From assembly GCA_900550385.1 (NCBI GenBank), contig URRZ01000018.1, positions 1-27,385 on the forward strand: 27,385 nucleotides of DNA, given 5' to 3'. The stretch's first letter is position 1; each line of letters starts with the position of its first letter. Of the stretch, positions 16,085 through 23,990 are shown piece after piece. The position numbers were made by a program, and so were the translations under genes. Source of the DNA: an uncultured Coriobacteriaceae bacterium (GTDB lineage: Bacteria > Actinomycetota > Coriobacteriia > Coriobacteriales > Eggerthellaceae). The notes under the pieces are model-generated. The model saw only the letters and a list, made by a program, of their open reading frames with translations. It was not told the DNA's origin and did no database searches.

Positions 16085-16129
16085 GCGAGAATATATTGAA
16101 ACGAATCCCCGCCGGCGAGAGACGGCGTT

Positions 16130-17008
16130 CTAGCGGACTTCCTCCGGGTTCTCCAGCGACATCATCCGGATCGCCTCGCCGAAGAGCTTCCCCGCACCGT
16201 TCTTCACGGCGAAGCGGGTCTTCTCCGGGTCGCCCACCACGCTGCCGGCGAGCATGTCGACGCCCCATTCGAACAGGAACGGCGACATGATCACGCTCGG
16301 GCCGACCATGATGGTGCGCGCGTCTGCGGTGAGATCGAGTAGGCGCGGCGCGGTCTTGTTGATGATGGTCACGCCGGTGATGAAGGCGAAGTCGGTGCCG
16401 GGCATCACGTACTCGCAGGCGGGGTCGGGGGTGTCGTCCTCGGAAGACACGTTTCTCTCGAGCACGGTGAGGTTCGCGTACTCTTTGATGCGGTCGACAT
16501 GCGGAAAGTGCCCCACCACGGTGACGTTCTGGCGCCGCCCCGTCTCCGCTTCCGCCGCCTCGACGCGCGGGCGCCACAGCTCGAACGCGTCGAGCTTGCG
16601 GACGGTGCCGTCGGGCAGCTCCACCGGCGCGTCGTAGACGGCGCCCAGCGGGTCGAGCAGCTGGGGTCGCGCGTACCAGGCGTTCAGCGCCGCCACGCCC
16701 AGCGTGGCCTCGGGGAAGTTCCACGATTTCGCAAGCTCCGCCACCTCGCGCAGCTCCATGCCGCGCAGATCCAGCGTGAAGCGCCGCGGCGCGCCGCCCG
16801 AGCAGGTGAAGCTCACGCCCATGCCGCATTCCGCCTCCAGGTAGCTCCAATGCGTGCCCAGGCAGTAGTCGGTCACGCGGATGCCCTCGGGGATGCCGCC
16901 GATCAGGTGGTTGTAGAACTTCCACGGCGTGTTCTTGTCCTGGGTGCCCGGGAAGGCGATCGCCGTGTTCTCGGGATGGTCGGCTCGGCAGTGGTTGCGG
17001 CAGCCCAT
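16130..17008 (-). CDS. DUF4213/DUF364 putative metal-chelation protein
   Basis: A 292-aa soluble protein of the DUF364 family (annotated as a putative heavy-metal chelation domain), with the N-terminal DUF4213 part. Recognisable stretches are VVGHFPHVDRIKEYANLTVL, PACEYVMPGTDFAFITG, TIINKTAPRLLDL and the C-terminal GVDMLAGSVVGDPE. Members are often encoded beside iron-siderophore-type ABC importers, as here (the permease starts 124 bp downstream on the same strand). The biochemical role is unproven. ATG 17008 is supported by AGGGAGGAAG upstream; a long in-frame extension to 17914 crosses the divergent NTPase gene and is rejected. Two close cysteines (in the N-terminal MGCRNHC) might bind metal. 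Confidence 0.85.
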   Translation of the reverse strand: MGCRNHCRADHPENTAIAFPGTQDKNTPWKFYNHLIGGIPEGIRVTDYCLGTHWSYLEAECGMGVSFTCSGGAPRRFTLDLRGMELREVAELAKSWNFPEATLGVAALNAWYARPQLLDPLGAVYDAPVELPDGTVRKLDAFELWRPRVEAAEAETGRRQNVTVVGHFPHVDRIKEYANLTVLERNVSSEDDTPDPACEYVMPGTDFAFITGVTIINKTAPRLLDLTADARTIMVGPSVIMSPFLFEWGVDMLAGSVVGDPEKTRFAVKNGAGKLFGEAIRMMSLENPEEVR

Positions 17009-17065
17009 GGCTTCCTCCCTTTCCCGCGCCCCTTGGCCGGGGCGCGCATCCGGATGATTATCCGC

Positions 17066-17094
17066 GATTACAAATCTACTTAAGAAAGTATAAT
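17066..17094. promoter_or_regulatory. Divergent promoter region between DUF364 and NTPase genes
   Basis: On the plus strand TATAAT (17089-17094) lies 17 bp after GATTAC (17066-17071), upstream of the NTPase. On the minus strand TATACT (17092-17087) overlaps it and could drive the DUF364 gene. TATACT followed by TTT and then TTAA nearby also occurs at the importer promoter (16057-16084), hinting at shared control. Confidence 0.5.
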
Positions 17095-17131
17095 ACAGAA
17101 GGGAGGATAGGAGTCGGGGGAAGGTCGAGGG

Positions 17132-17788
17132 ATGCTGTTCGCTTTGACGGGTGCCATCCAAACGGGCAAGACGCGCTGGTTGTGCCGTCTGGTCGAGCGC
17201 CTTGGCGTCGAGGGCGTGCGCTGCGCGGGCGTCATCGCGCCGGGCGTGTGGCGTGGCCGTGACGACGGGGCGGCGCTGTCCGCAGGGGAGCGCGCCGTCG
17301 GATCGCGGGCGGGATCGGCCTACGAGAAACTCGGCATCGACAATGTGCTGCTCCCCGGCGGCGAGCGCGTCCCGTTCGCCCGCCGCGTCGATCTGGCCTG
17401 CGAGGCGGGCGCCTACGACCGCGAAAGCCAATCCGCCCGGGCGGGCTTGGGCTGGGCGATCGACGACGGCGCCATCGGGCGGGTGAACGCGCATTTCGAC
17501 GCGCTGATGAGTGAACCCCTTCATGGCGGGAAGCCGGGGCCTTCGCTGCTGGTCGTCGACGAGCTGGGAAGGTTGGAGCTCGTGCGCGGGGAAGGCCTCG
17601 TCTCGGCAGCGGGCATCTTGGATGCCGGGCCTTCGGACGCGTTCCCGACCGCGCTCATCGTGGTCCGCGCCGACCTGCTCCCGCTCGCGCGCGAGCGCTT
17701 CGAGCCCGCATGGGGCCCTCTCGCCGCCATCTCCCCTGATGACGAAGGCGAATGCCTGGTGCGCGCTGCGCTTCGGCGCGTCCTCTGA
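17132..17788 (+). CDS. P-loop NTPase, THEP1/NTPase_1-like
   Basis: A 218-aa protein with Walker A GAIQTGKT (residues 7-14) right at the N-terminus and Walker B LLVVDELGRLEL (D143-E144). This arrangement, with the acidic DELG motif, fits the nucleoside-triphosphatase family PF03266 (THEP1), small kinase-like enzymes of unclear cellular role. Start ATG 17132 is the first in frame, with a G-rich GGTCGAGGG upstream. It is transcribed away from the DUF364 and importer genes, from overlapping promoters. A functional link to metal handling is inference from position only. The 242 bp after its stop (17789-18030) hold no supported gene. Confidence 0.75.
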   Translation: MLFALTGAIQTGKTRWLCRLVERLGVEGVRCAGVIAPGVWRGRDDGAALSAGERAVGSRAGSAYEKLGIDNVLLPGGERVPFARRVDLACEAGAYDRESQSARAGLGWAIDDGAIGRVNAHFDALMSEPLHGGKPGPSLLVVDELGRLELVRGEGLVSAAGILDAGPSDAFPTALIVVRADLLPLARERFEPAWGPLAAISPDDEGECLVRAALRRVL

Positions 17789-18030
17789 GAGGATGTCGTC
17801 CCGCACCGTGCCGTCGGCGAGCGCACCGTGCGCGCAACGGTTTCCGGCATGTATCCGATCAGCCCGTTCCATGCGGTTTTCGCGGATTCGCATGGACGGG
17901 GGCTCGTTTCTCATCCCATTGACGAATGGCGGATGATCGATCGGCGGTTTTACGGTATCGTGCTTTCAAAGCGGAACGCCTCCCGAAGGGGCGCCGCGCG
18001 TCATGCGAGACGATACCGGAGGTGCCTGGT

Positions 18031-18879
18031 ATGAAGTGGGCGATCGTGACGGATTCAAGCTGCGACCTACTTCCATCATCGAGCGATGAAGGGACGGTGC
18101 TGCACGGCAGCGTCCCGTTCGTGATCCGCGTGGGGGAACGGGACTTCGTCGACGACGAGACGCTCGACCTTTCCGAAATGGCGGACGCCATGGAACGGGA
18201 GGCCGATGCCAGCCGGACGGCCTGCCCCTCGCCGGAGGCGTGGCTGAACCGGTTCGAGCAGGCGGACGACGTCATCGCGCTGACCATCTCGTCCCGGCTT
18301 TCCGGCAGCTTCAACAGCGCCTGCCTGGCGAAGGGCATGGCCGAGGAGAAGCATCCGGGCAAGAGGATCGCGGTGCTCGATTCCCGGTCCACCGGTCCGG
18401 AGCTGGTCCTTTGCGTGCAGGAGATAAAGCGCATGATCGAGGAGGGGATGGGGTTCCAGGATGTCGTGTCCCGAGCCGAATCGTTCTTGGATAGGACCCG
18501 CGTCTCGTTCGCCCTCTGCTCGTTCGAGAACCTGATCAAGAACGGCCGTTTGGGCAAGGTCGCGGGCTTCCTGGCGAAGACCCTGAAGATGTGGGGCATC
18601 GGCATCGGGTCGGAGGAAGGCGAGATCGAGGTGGTCGGCAAGGTGCGCGGGCAGAGGAAGGCCCTGGAGCGGCTGATCGCGGATATGCGCGACCGCGGAT
18701 TCCGCGGCGGCAGGGCGGCCATCAGCCATTGCCTCAATCCCGCTTTCGCCATGGAGCTCAAGAAGCGGATCGTCGAGATGTGGCCGGAATCCGATGTCGA
18801 GGTGCTGTCGACGAGGGGCCTGTGCGGATACTACGCCGAGCGGGGCGGAGTCATCGTGGGGTTCGTCGCGCAAGGTTGA
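18031..18879 (+). CDS. DegV-family fatty-acid-binding protein
   Basis: A 282-aa DegV protein. It starts MKWAIVTDSSCDL, the conserved N-terminal motif, and has ISSRLSGSFNSA in the first domain and LIKNGRLGKVAGF in the second. DegV proteins bind fatty acids; in Firmicutes the FakB members present them to the kinase FakA for phosphorylation. No FakA-like DAK gene is in the window. ATG 18031 is chosen because GGAGGTG lies 6 nt upstream; an earlier in-frame ATG (17926) has no ribosome site. A second, divergent DegV gene starts at 25505. This copy is complete at the usual length. Confidence 0.88.
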   Translation: MKWAIVTDSSCDLLPSSSDEGTVLHGSVPFVIRVGERDFVDDETLDLSEMADAMEREADASRTACPSPEAWLNRFEQADDVIALTISSRLSGSFNSACLAKGMAEEKHPGKRIAVLDSRSTGPELVLCVQEIKRMIEEGMGFQDVVSRAESFLDRTRVSFALCSFENLIKNGRLGKVAGFLAKTLKMWGIGIGSEEGEIEVVGKVRGQRKALERLIADMRDRGFRGGRAAISHCLNPAFAMELKKRIVEMWPESDVEVLSTRGLCGYYAERGGVIVGFVAQG

Positions 18880-18936
18880 TGCCGGAAGCGCTCCCCTGAA
18901 GAAGGTTTCGACCGCATCTGAAGGCGACCCCTGCGC

Positions 18937-18942
18937 TACAAT
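18937..18942 (+). promoter_or_regulatory. -10 element placing transcription start at the fumarase ATG (leaderless)
   Basis: TACAAT (18937-18942) ends 7 nt before the ATG at 18950, so the predicted transcript begins at or within a base or two of the start codon. No Shine-Dalgarno sequence precedes the ATG. No good -35 is visible. Confidence 0.45.
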
Positions 18943-18949
18943 ATCCGCC

Positions 18950-20548
18950 ATGGATACCATCATCACCAAAGAGGCGGTGGCGACCGCCGTATACGAAGCG
19001 ATCCCGCGCCTGGCCTGCGAGCTTCCCGCCGACATCTTGGCGGGGCTCGAGGCTGCCTTGGAGCGCGAATCCAACCCGCGCGGCCGTGCCGTGCTGCAGC
19101 AGCTGGTGGAGAACGCCCGCATCGCCCGCACCGACCACGTGCCCATCTGCCAGGATACCGGCACCGTGTGGGTGAGCCTGGAGGCAGGCCCCGGCGTGCT
19201 GGTGCCCGCCGACGTGTTCGCGGGCGTGGACGGCGCCGTGGCGCGCGCCTACGAAGAGGCGCGCCTGCGCAAGTCCGTCGTGCGCGACGCGATCCTCGAC
19301 CGTGCCAACACCGGCGACAACACGCCGGCGTTCTGCGACATCCACCCGGTCGACGAGCTGGGAGCCGCCCGCCTGCGCATCATGCTGAAGGGCGGCGGAT
19401 CGGACAACGCCAGCCGCGTGGTCATGCTGCCGCCGGGCGCCGGTCGCGCCGGTATCGTCGAAGAGGTCGTGCGCTGCGTTCGCGAGAAGGGCGCCAACGC
19501 CTGCCCGCCGCTCGTGATCGGCATCGGCATCGGCGCCACGTTCGACAAGGTCGCGGGCCTCGCCAAGCGCGCGCTCATGCGACCGATCGACGAGCCTGCC
19601 GAAAGCGAGGGCGTCCGCGGGTTCGAGGAGGAGATCCTCGCCGCCGTCAACGCGTCGGGGGTCGGCCCCGGCGGCTTGGGCGGCGCCACCGCCACGCTTG
19701 CCGTGCGCGTTGCCACCGCCCCCTGCCACATCGCCGCGCTGCCGCTCGCCATCAACATGGGCTGCAGCGCGATGCGCCGCGCGACGATCGACCTGGTTGC
19801 TCAACCTGTGGGTGCATCCGACGGCGCCGACGAGGACTCCGCGACGCGCCGCTTCGCTGCTCAGGATCCTTCGGATCCTTCGTGCGCTTCGCTACTGCGA
19901 TCAGATGACGATATAGATGGTGCGCAGACGGTCGCTCCGTCCTCGTCGGCGCCGTCGGATGCGGTGGCGCTTGAGATGGCAGGGAATGTCGCAGATGGAT
20001 TGCGGGGAGGGGAGGCTCCCGTCCGGCTTTCGCTCCCGCTCGACCGAGCGCGGCTGCGCGGGCTGAAGGCGGGGCAGGCGTGCCTGCTCACCGGGCCGAT
20101 GTACACGCTGCGCGACGCGGGGCACATGCGCCTCATGGAGGAGCTCGCCGAAAGCGGCGGCGCGCTGCCCTACGGCCTCGACGGCCAGGCGATCTTCTAC
20201 GCCGGCCCCACGCCCGCTGCGGCCGGGCGCCCGTTCGGGGCGGTCGGGCCCACCACCGCCTCGCGCATGGACTTCGCCGCCCCGGCGCTGCATCGCACGG
20301 GCATCGCGGCGACCGTGGGCAAGGGCCACCGCTCGCCCGAGGTGCGCGCCGCCTGCGCCGAGACCGATTCCGTTTATTTCGTGGCATGCGGCGGGGCTGC
20401 CGCCCTGCTCGCGCAATGCGTGGCATCATCGGAGACGGTCGCCTACCCGGATCTGGGCACCGAGGCCCTGCGCCGCATCGAGGTCGTGGACTTCCCGGTG
20501 TTCGTCGGCGTGGACACGCGCGGCGAGGACGTGTACGACCTGATCTAA
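18950..20548 (+). CDS. Class I (Fe-S) fumarate hydratase, alpha and beta domains fused, with palindromic insert
   Basis: A 532-aa class I fumarase catalysing fumarate + water to malate with a [4Fe-4S] cluster. The alpha part (~1-285) has PICQDTGT with C67, ACPPL with C185 and INMGCSAMRR with C272; their spacing matches the cluster cysteines of E. coli FumA. The beta part (~365-532) has TGPMYTLRDAGHM, YAGPTPAAAGRPFGA, GPTTASRMD and IAATVGKGH. Between the two parts, residues ~289-338 are encoded by the palindromic repeat also found in cydD. Many bacteria carry alpha and beta as separate proteins or joined directly, so this linker is the tolerant site. The start appears leaderless. A tartrate dehydratase cannot be fully excluded from sequence. 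It heads the tmk-holB-ricT-pncB run (40 bp to tmk). Confidence 0.88.
   Translation: MDTIITKEAVATAVYEAIPRLACELPADILAGLEAALERESNPRGRAVLQQLVENARIARTDHVPICQDTGTVWVSLEAGPGVLVPADVFAGVDGAVARAYEEARLRKSVVRDAILDRANTGDNTPAFCDIHPVDELGAARLRIMLKGGGSDNASRVVMLPPGAGRAGIVEEVVRCVREKGANACPPLVIGIGIGATFDKVAGLAKRALMRPIDEPAESEGVRGFEEEILAAVNASGVGPGGLGGATATLAVRVATAPCHIAALPLAINMGCSAMRRATIDLVAQPVGASDGADEDSATRRFAAQDPSDPSCASLLRSDDDIDGAQTVAPSSSAPSDAVALEMAGNVADGLRGGEAPVRLSLPLDRARLRGLKAGQACLLTGPMYTLRDAGHMRLMEELAESGGALPYGLDGQAIFYAGPTPAAAGRPFGAVGPTTASRMDFAAPALHRTGIAATVGKGHRSPEVRAACAETDSVYFVACGGAAALLAQCVASSETVAYPDLGTEALRRIEVVDFPVFVGVDTRGEDVYDLI
19814..19962 (+). repeat. Palindromic protein-embedded repeat element, copy 2 (in fumarase)
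   Basis: A 149-bp element: perfect 24-bp inverted arms (19814-19837 and 19939-19962) around a 101-bp core (19838-19938). The core is 95/101 identical to copy 1 with no gaps, in the same orientation and reading frame. The hairpin AGGATCC-TTC-GGATCCT (19863-19879) is conserved. The outer arm halves are unrelated to those of copy 1 yet perfectly complementary to each other. Of the inner 12 bp of the arm, three pairs differ from copy 1 and all three are changed on both sides. It encodes a linker-like Asp/Ser/Ala-rich segment between the fumarase alpha and beta domains. Confidence 0.9.
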
Positions 20549-20588
20549 CCCGTTGCGGCATCATGCGGCGGAAGACGAGAGGAATCCC

Positions 20589-21299
20589 GTGGAGCACGGC
20601 ATATTCATAACCTTCGAAGGGGGCGACGGCGCGGGCAAGTCCACGCATATCCGCTTCCTGAGCAAGGCGCTGCGCGATCATGGGCACGAGGTGGTCGGCC
20701 TGCGCGAGCCGGGCGGCACGCGCATCGGCGAGAAGCTGCGCCAGGTGGTGTTGGACCCGAAGAACGCCGAGCTTTCCGACGAATGCGAGCTTCTGGTGTT
20801 CGAGGCGGCGCGCGCCCAGATTGTCTCGGAGGTCGTCAAGCCGGCGCTCGAGCGCGGGGCGGTGGTGCTGTGCGACCGCTTCACCGATTCGACGATCGCC
20901 TACCAGGCGCATGGCCGGGGCCTTTCCATGGAGTTCGTCCGCAGCGCCAACGAGTTTGCCTGCCAGGGGGTCGTCCCCGACCGCACCATCCTTTTGGTCG
21001 CGGGCGGTTCCGCATCGGCGAACCTGCGCCGCGCGACGCGCCACGGCGCCGACCGGCTGGAGCAGGGGGGCGTCCAGTTCCATGAGCGCGTCAACCGCGC
21101 CTTCCTGCAGGCCGCCGAGGAGGATCCGCAGCGCATCCGCGTGGTGGAAAGCGGCGGCTCGCGCTCTGCCACGGCTAGATCGGTGTTCGCCGAGCTGTCG
21201 GACCTGTTCCCCTGGATGGCCGAGCTGGAGGATGCCGATCCCCGCTTCTTCTCGCGTCTCGACCGTCGGCCCCCGAGGAAGAAGCGGCGGGGGGCGTAG
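20589..21299 (+). CDS. tmk: Thymidylate kinase
   Basis: A 236-aa dTMP kinase (dTMP + ATP to dTDP + ADP). Motifs: P-loop FEGGDGAGKST, REPGGTRIGEKLR, the signature DRFTDSTIAYQ, and the LID region around RRATRHGADRLEQ. The GTG start at 20589 is supported by GAGAGGAA 4 nt upstream; an upstream in-frame ATG (20553) has no ribosome site. The C-terminus is slightly extended and basic (PRKKRRGA). The order tmk-holB-ricT is a common bacterial gene string and supports the assignment. holB starts 6 nt after the stop. Confidence 0.95.
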   Translation: MEHGIFITFEGGDGAGKSTHIRFLSKALRDHGHEVVGLREPGGTRIGEKLRQVVLDPKNAELSDECELLVFEAARAQIVSEVVKPALERGAVVLCDRFTDSTIAYQAHGRGLSMEFVRSANEFACQGVVPDRTILLVAGGSASANLRRATRHGADRLEQGGVQFHERVNRAFLQAAEEDPQRIRVVESGGSRSATARSVFAELSDLFPWMAELEDADPRFFSRLDRRPPRKKRRGA

Positions 21300-21305
21300 C
21301 CGAAG

Positions 21306-22481
21306 ATGGCGGATGCGTTCGAGAACATCGTCGGCCAGCCGAAGGTGCGCGAGTTCCTGCGCGCCAGCGTGGTGAACGGCCGCGTGAGCCACGCGTACCT
21401 GTTCTGCGGGCCCGCCGGCTCCAACAAGACGGAGGCGGCGTATGCGCTCGCGCAGGCGCTGCTGTGCCCGAAGGGCCCCGCCGGGCCCCGCGGCGGCCAG
21501 TGCGGCGACTGCGACGCATGCGCGCGCATCATGCGCCGCAAGCATCCCGACGTGGTCCAGATGGAGCCCGAGGGCGTCGACGGCTACCTGATCGATCAGA
21601 TCCGCGACCTGGTCGCCGAGGCGTCGCTGGCCCCCATCCAGGCCAAGCGCAGGGTCTTCATCATCTTCGACGCCGACAGGCTGGGCACCAAAGCGGCAAA
21701 CGCCTTCCTGAAGACGCTGGAGGAGCCTCCGTCGGATGTGGTGTTCATCTTGTTCGCGCGCATGCGCGAGGGGGTCCTGCCCACCATCGTGTCCCGCTGC
21801 CAGGTGGTGCCGTTCCGGCATATCCCGGCCAGCGAGGCGGCCGGGATCCTCGCCCAGAACACCGGCGCGTCGCTGGAGAAGTGCCGCATCGCCATCGAGT
21901 CGTGCGGCGGATCGCTCTCCCGTGCGGTGGAGTTCCTGCGCTCCAACGAGACGCTGGCCTTCCGCTCCCGCGTGCTCGAGGCGATGGGGTCTTTGCGCGA
22001 CGCCGACGACTGGGACGTCATCGTGCTCGCGCGCGATCTGGTGGTCAGCTCGAAGGCGCCGCTGGACAGCGTCCGCGCCGAGCAGGAAGAGGAGCTGGCG
22101 AAGAACGCGGACTTCTTGGCGAAGTCGGCCATCCGCCAGATCGAGGCGCGCAACAAGCGCGCCCTGTCCGCGCGCACGATCGAATCGCTGCGGCAGCTGA
22201 ACTCCATCGCCGGATCGTGGCTGCGCGACGTGCTGGCGATCTGCGCGGAAACGCCCGAGCTGGTCATCAACGTCGATGCGCGCGCGGCGCTGGAGGAAGC
22301 CGCCGCCTCCACCGACGAGGCGCGCGTCGCCGAAGCGCTGGCCGCCGTGCGCCGCGCGGGCGAGGCGATCTCCTATAATGTGTCGCCGGAAACCTGTATC
22401 GATGCGCTGCTGTTCGAGGTGCGCCGGGCCCTGTACGGCCCCCGTCCAAGCGCCCGGACGCACGCGCTGCCGAGGAAATAA
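21306..22481 (+). CDS. holB: DNA polymerase III delta-prime subunit (clamp-loader)
   Basis: A 391-aa AAA+ clamp-loader subunit. It begins FENIVGQPKVREFLRASV and has a P-loop-like GPAGSNKTEAA (~35-45). C54, C66, C69 and C72 match the zinc-binding module of delta-prime/gamma proteins. DADRLGTKAANAFLKTLEEP and the SRC motif (TIVSRCQ) follow. In the P-loop the usual GxGKT glycine is Asn (SNKT), so nucleotide binding may be weak, as expected for a delta-prime. ATG 21306 lies 6 nt after the tmk stop, with no strong ribosome site, so translation is probably coupled. Confidence 0.93.
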   Translation: MADAFENIVGQPKVREFLRASVVNGRVSHAYLFCGPAGSNKTEAAYALAQALLCPKGPAGPRGGQCGDCDACARIMRRKHPDVVQMEPEGVDGYLIDQIRDLVAEASLAPIQAKRRVFIIFDADRLGTKAANAFLKTLEEPPSDVVFILFARMREGVLPTIVSRCQVVPFRHIPASEAAGILAQNTGASLEKCRIAIESCGGSLSRAVEFLRSNETLAFRSRVLEAMGSLRDADDWDVIVLARDLVVSSKAPLDSVRAEQEEELAKNADFLAKSAIRQIEARNKRALSARTIESLRQLNSIAGSWLRDVLAICAETPELVINVDARAALEEAAASTDEARVAEALAAVRRAGEAISYNVSPETCIDALLFEVRRALYGPRPSARTHALPRK

Positions 22482-22493
22482 GCGAGGTCTGCC

Positions 22494-23963
22494 ATGAAAC
22501 GGGTCGCTCCCGTAAAACTGAAGTACAACAGCCGGACGCTCTGGTTCGATCCCGACGGGGTGGAAGAGGAGCTGTCCAAAGGCGATGCCGTGGTGGTGAG
22601 CACCGCGCGCGGGCTCGAGATGGGGCAGATGGCCGACGGCGTCATCGAGGTCGACGACGAGCGCGTGAAGAAGCTCAAAAGCCCCCTGAAGCCCGTGGAA
22701 CGCCGCGCGACCGAAGAGGATCTTCGCGCGGCCGAGGAGATGGAGCGCCTCTCCGCCGAGGCCCTGCCCGTGTTCAAGGAGATGGCCGCCCAGACCAGCG
22801 AGGACATGCACCCCGTCGCGGTGGAGTACCTCCTGGACGGCGACCGCGCCGTGTTCTACTTCGAGGCCGAGGAGCGCATCGACTTCCGCGAGCTGGTGCG
22901 CAAGCTGGCATCGCATTTCCACGTGCGCGTCGATATGCGCCAGATCGGCGTGCGCGACGAGGCGCGCATGGTGGGGGGCCTGGGCCACTGCGGCCAGGAG
23001 CTGTGCTGCAAGCGGCTGGGCGGCGAGTTCTGCCCCGTGTCCATCCGCATGGCCAAGGAGCAGGACCTCTCCCTGAACCCGCAGAAGATCTCCGGCGTGT
23101 GCGGGCGGCTGATGTGCTGCCTGCGCTACGAGTTCGACGCCTACAAGGATTTCAAGAGCCGCGCGCCGAAGAAGAACGCCGTCATCGAGACGCCGGAAGG
23201 ACCCGCGAAGGTGTCGGATCTGGACGTCCCGCGCGAGATCGTGTCGCTTAAGACCGAGGACGGTCAGACGGTGAAGGTGCCGCTGTCCTCCTTCGAGCCG
23301 GCCGAGCAGGGCTCGCGCCCCCGCGAGGTGGGCCAGCAGGCCTGGGATGAGGCGACCGCGCCCGCCGCCCTTTCCTCGTCGTCCGCCGCGATGCTGTCGA
23401 CCCAGAGCCTGTCGGGCAAGGACAAGCTCGCCAAGCCGGGCAGCGTGCGCCTGACGGGCGGCAAGGCCAAGGGCGGCTCGGGTTCGTCGAGCCAAGACGG
23501 GAAGCCCGCCGCGAAGGGCGGGTCGTCATCCCGCAAGCCGCGCCGCCGCTCCAAGGTGCAGGGCGGCTCCGACGCCGGGGCGCCCGCCGCGAAGGAGCGC
23601 AAGAAGGACGCCCCCGCATCCAAGGGCGGGCAGTCCGGGCAGGGCAAGGCCGACAAGGGGAAAAAGCAGCAGGCAAGCCAGGGGCAGAAGCCCCGCAAAC
23701 GCCGCTCGACGCCGGCGCAGGAGCCGCGCGGCGAGCAGCAGGCCAAGGCCTCCCAAGGCGCCGCGCGGCCCGGAAGGAAGTCCTCGGCGCTGCGCCAGCG
23801 CAAGCAGGACGCCCCGCAGCAGGATCGCCAGGAGAGGCGCCGCAAGGATCCCGGCGCCGCTTCCCCGGAGGCGGACGGCGCGGGACGCCGCAGCAGGCGG
23901 CGTAGCCACAAGGCCCATGGCGGGCACGAAGAGGGCGCCGGCGCCGATGGCGCGACGCGGTAG
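22494..23963 (+). CDS. ricT: RicT/YaaT (PSP1-domain) protein with a long basic tail
   Basis: A 489-aa protein whose first ~265 residues are the PSP1/RicT domain. Conserved cysteines C166, C171, C172, C180, C203, C208 and C209 lie in GHCGQELCC, FCPVS and GVCGRLMCCLRYEFD. In Bacillus subtilis RicT (YaaT) forms an Fe-S-containing complex with RicA and RicF that affects RNA processing, and ricT lies in the tmk-holB region as here. Residues ~266-489 are a low-complexity Lys/Arg/Ser/Gly/Ala/Gln-rich tail ending RRSRRRSHKAHGGHEE..., absent from Bacillus-type RicT and likely disordered and nucleic-acid binding. ATG 22494 lies 12 nt after holB. RicA and RicF are not in the window. Confidence 0.9.
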   Translation: MKRVAPVKLKYNSRTLWFDPDGVEEELSKGDAVVVSTARGLEMGQMADGVIEVDDERVKKLKSPLKPVERRATEEDLRAAEEMERLSAEALPVFKEMAAQTSEDMHPVAVEYLLDGDRAVFYFEAEERIDFRELVRKLASHFHVRVDMRQIGVRDEARMVGGLGHCGQELCCKRLGGEFCPVSIRMAKEQDLSLNPQKISGVCGRLMCCLRYEFDAYKDFKSRAPKKNAVIETPEGPAKVSDLDVPREIVSLKTEDGQTVKVPLSSFEPAEQGSRPREVGQQAWDEATAPAALSSSSAAMLSTQSLSGKDKLAKPGSVRLTGGKAKGGSGSSSQDGKPAAKGGSSSRKPRRRSKVQGGSDAGAPAAKERKKDAPASKGGQSGQGKADKGKKQQASQGQKPRKRRSTPAQEPRGEQQAKASQGAARPGRKSSALRQRKQDAPQQDRQERRRKDPGAASPEADGAGRRSRRRSHKAHGGHEEGAGADGATR

Positions 23964-23990
23964 CGTAAAGGAAGGGGATCGAGCCCAAGG

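Noticed and set aside
17828..18034. A 68-aa open frame between the NTPase and DegV genes
   Set aside because: No ribosome site, no family resemblance, Arg-rich composition typical of GC-driven frames, and it overlaps the DegV start.
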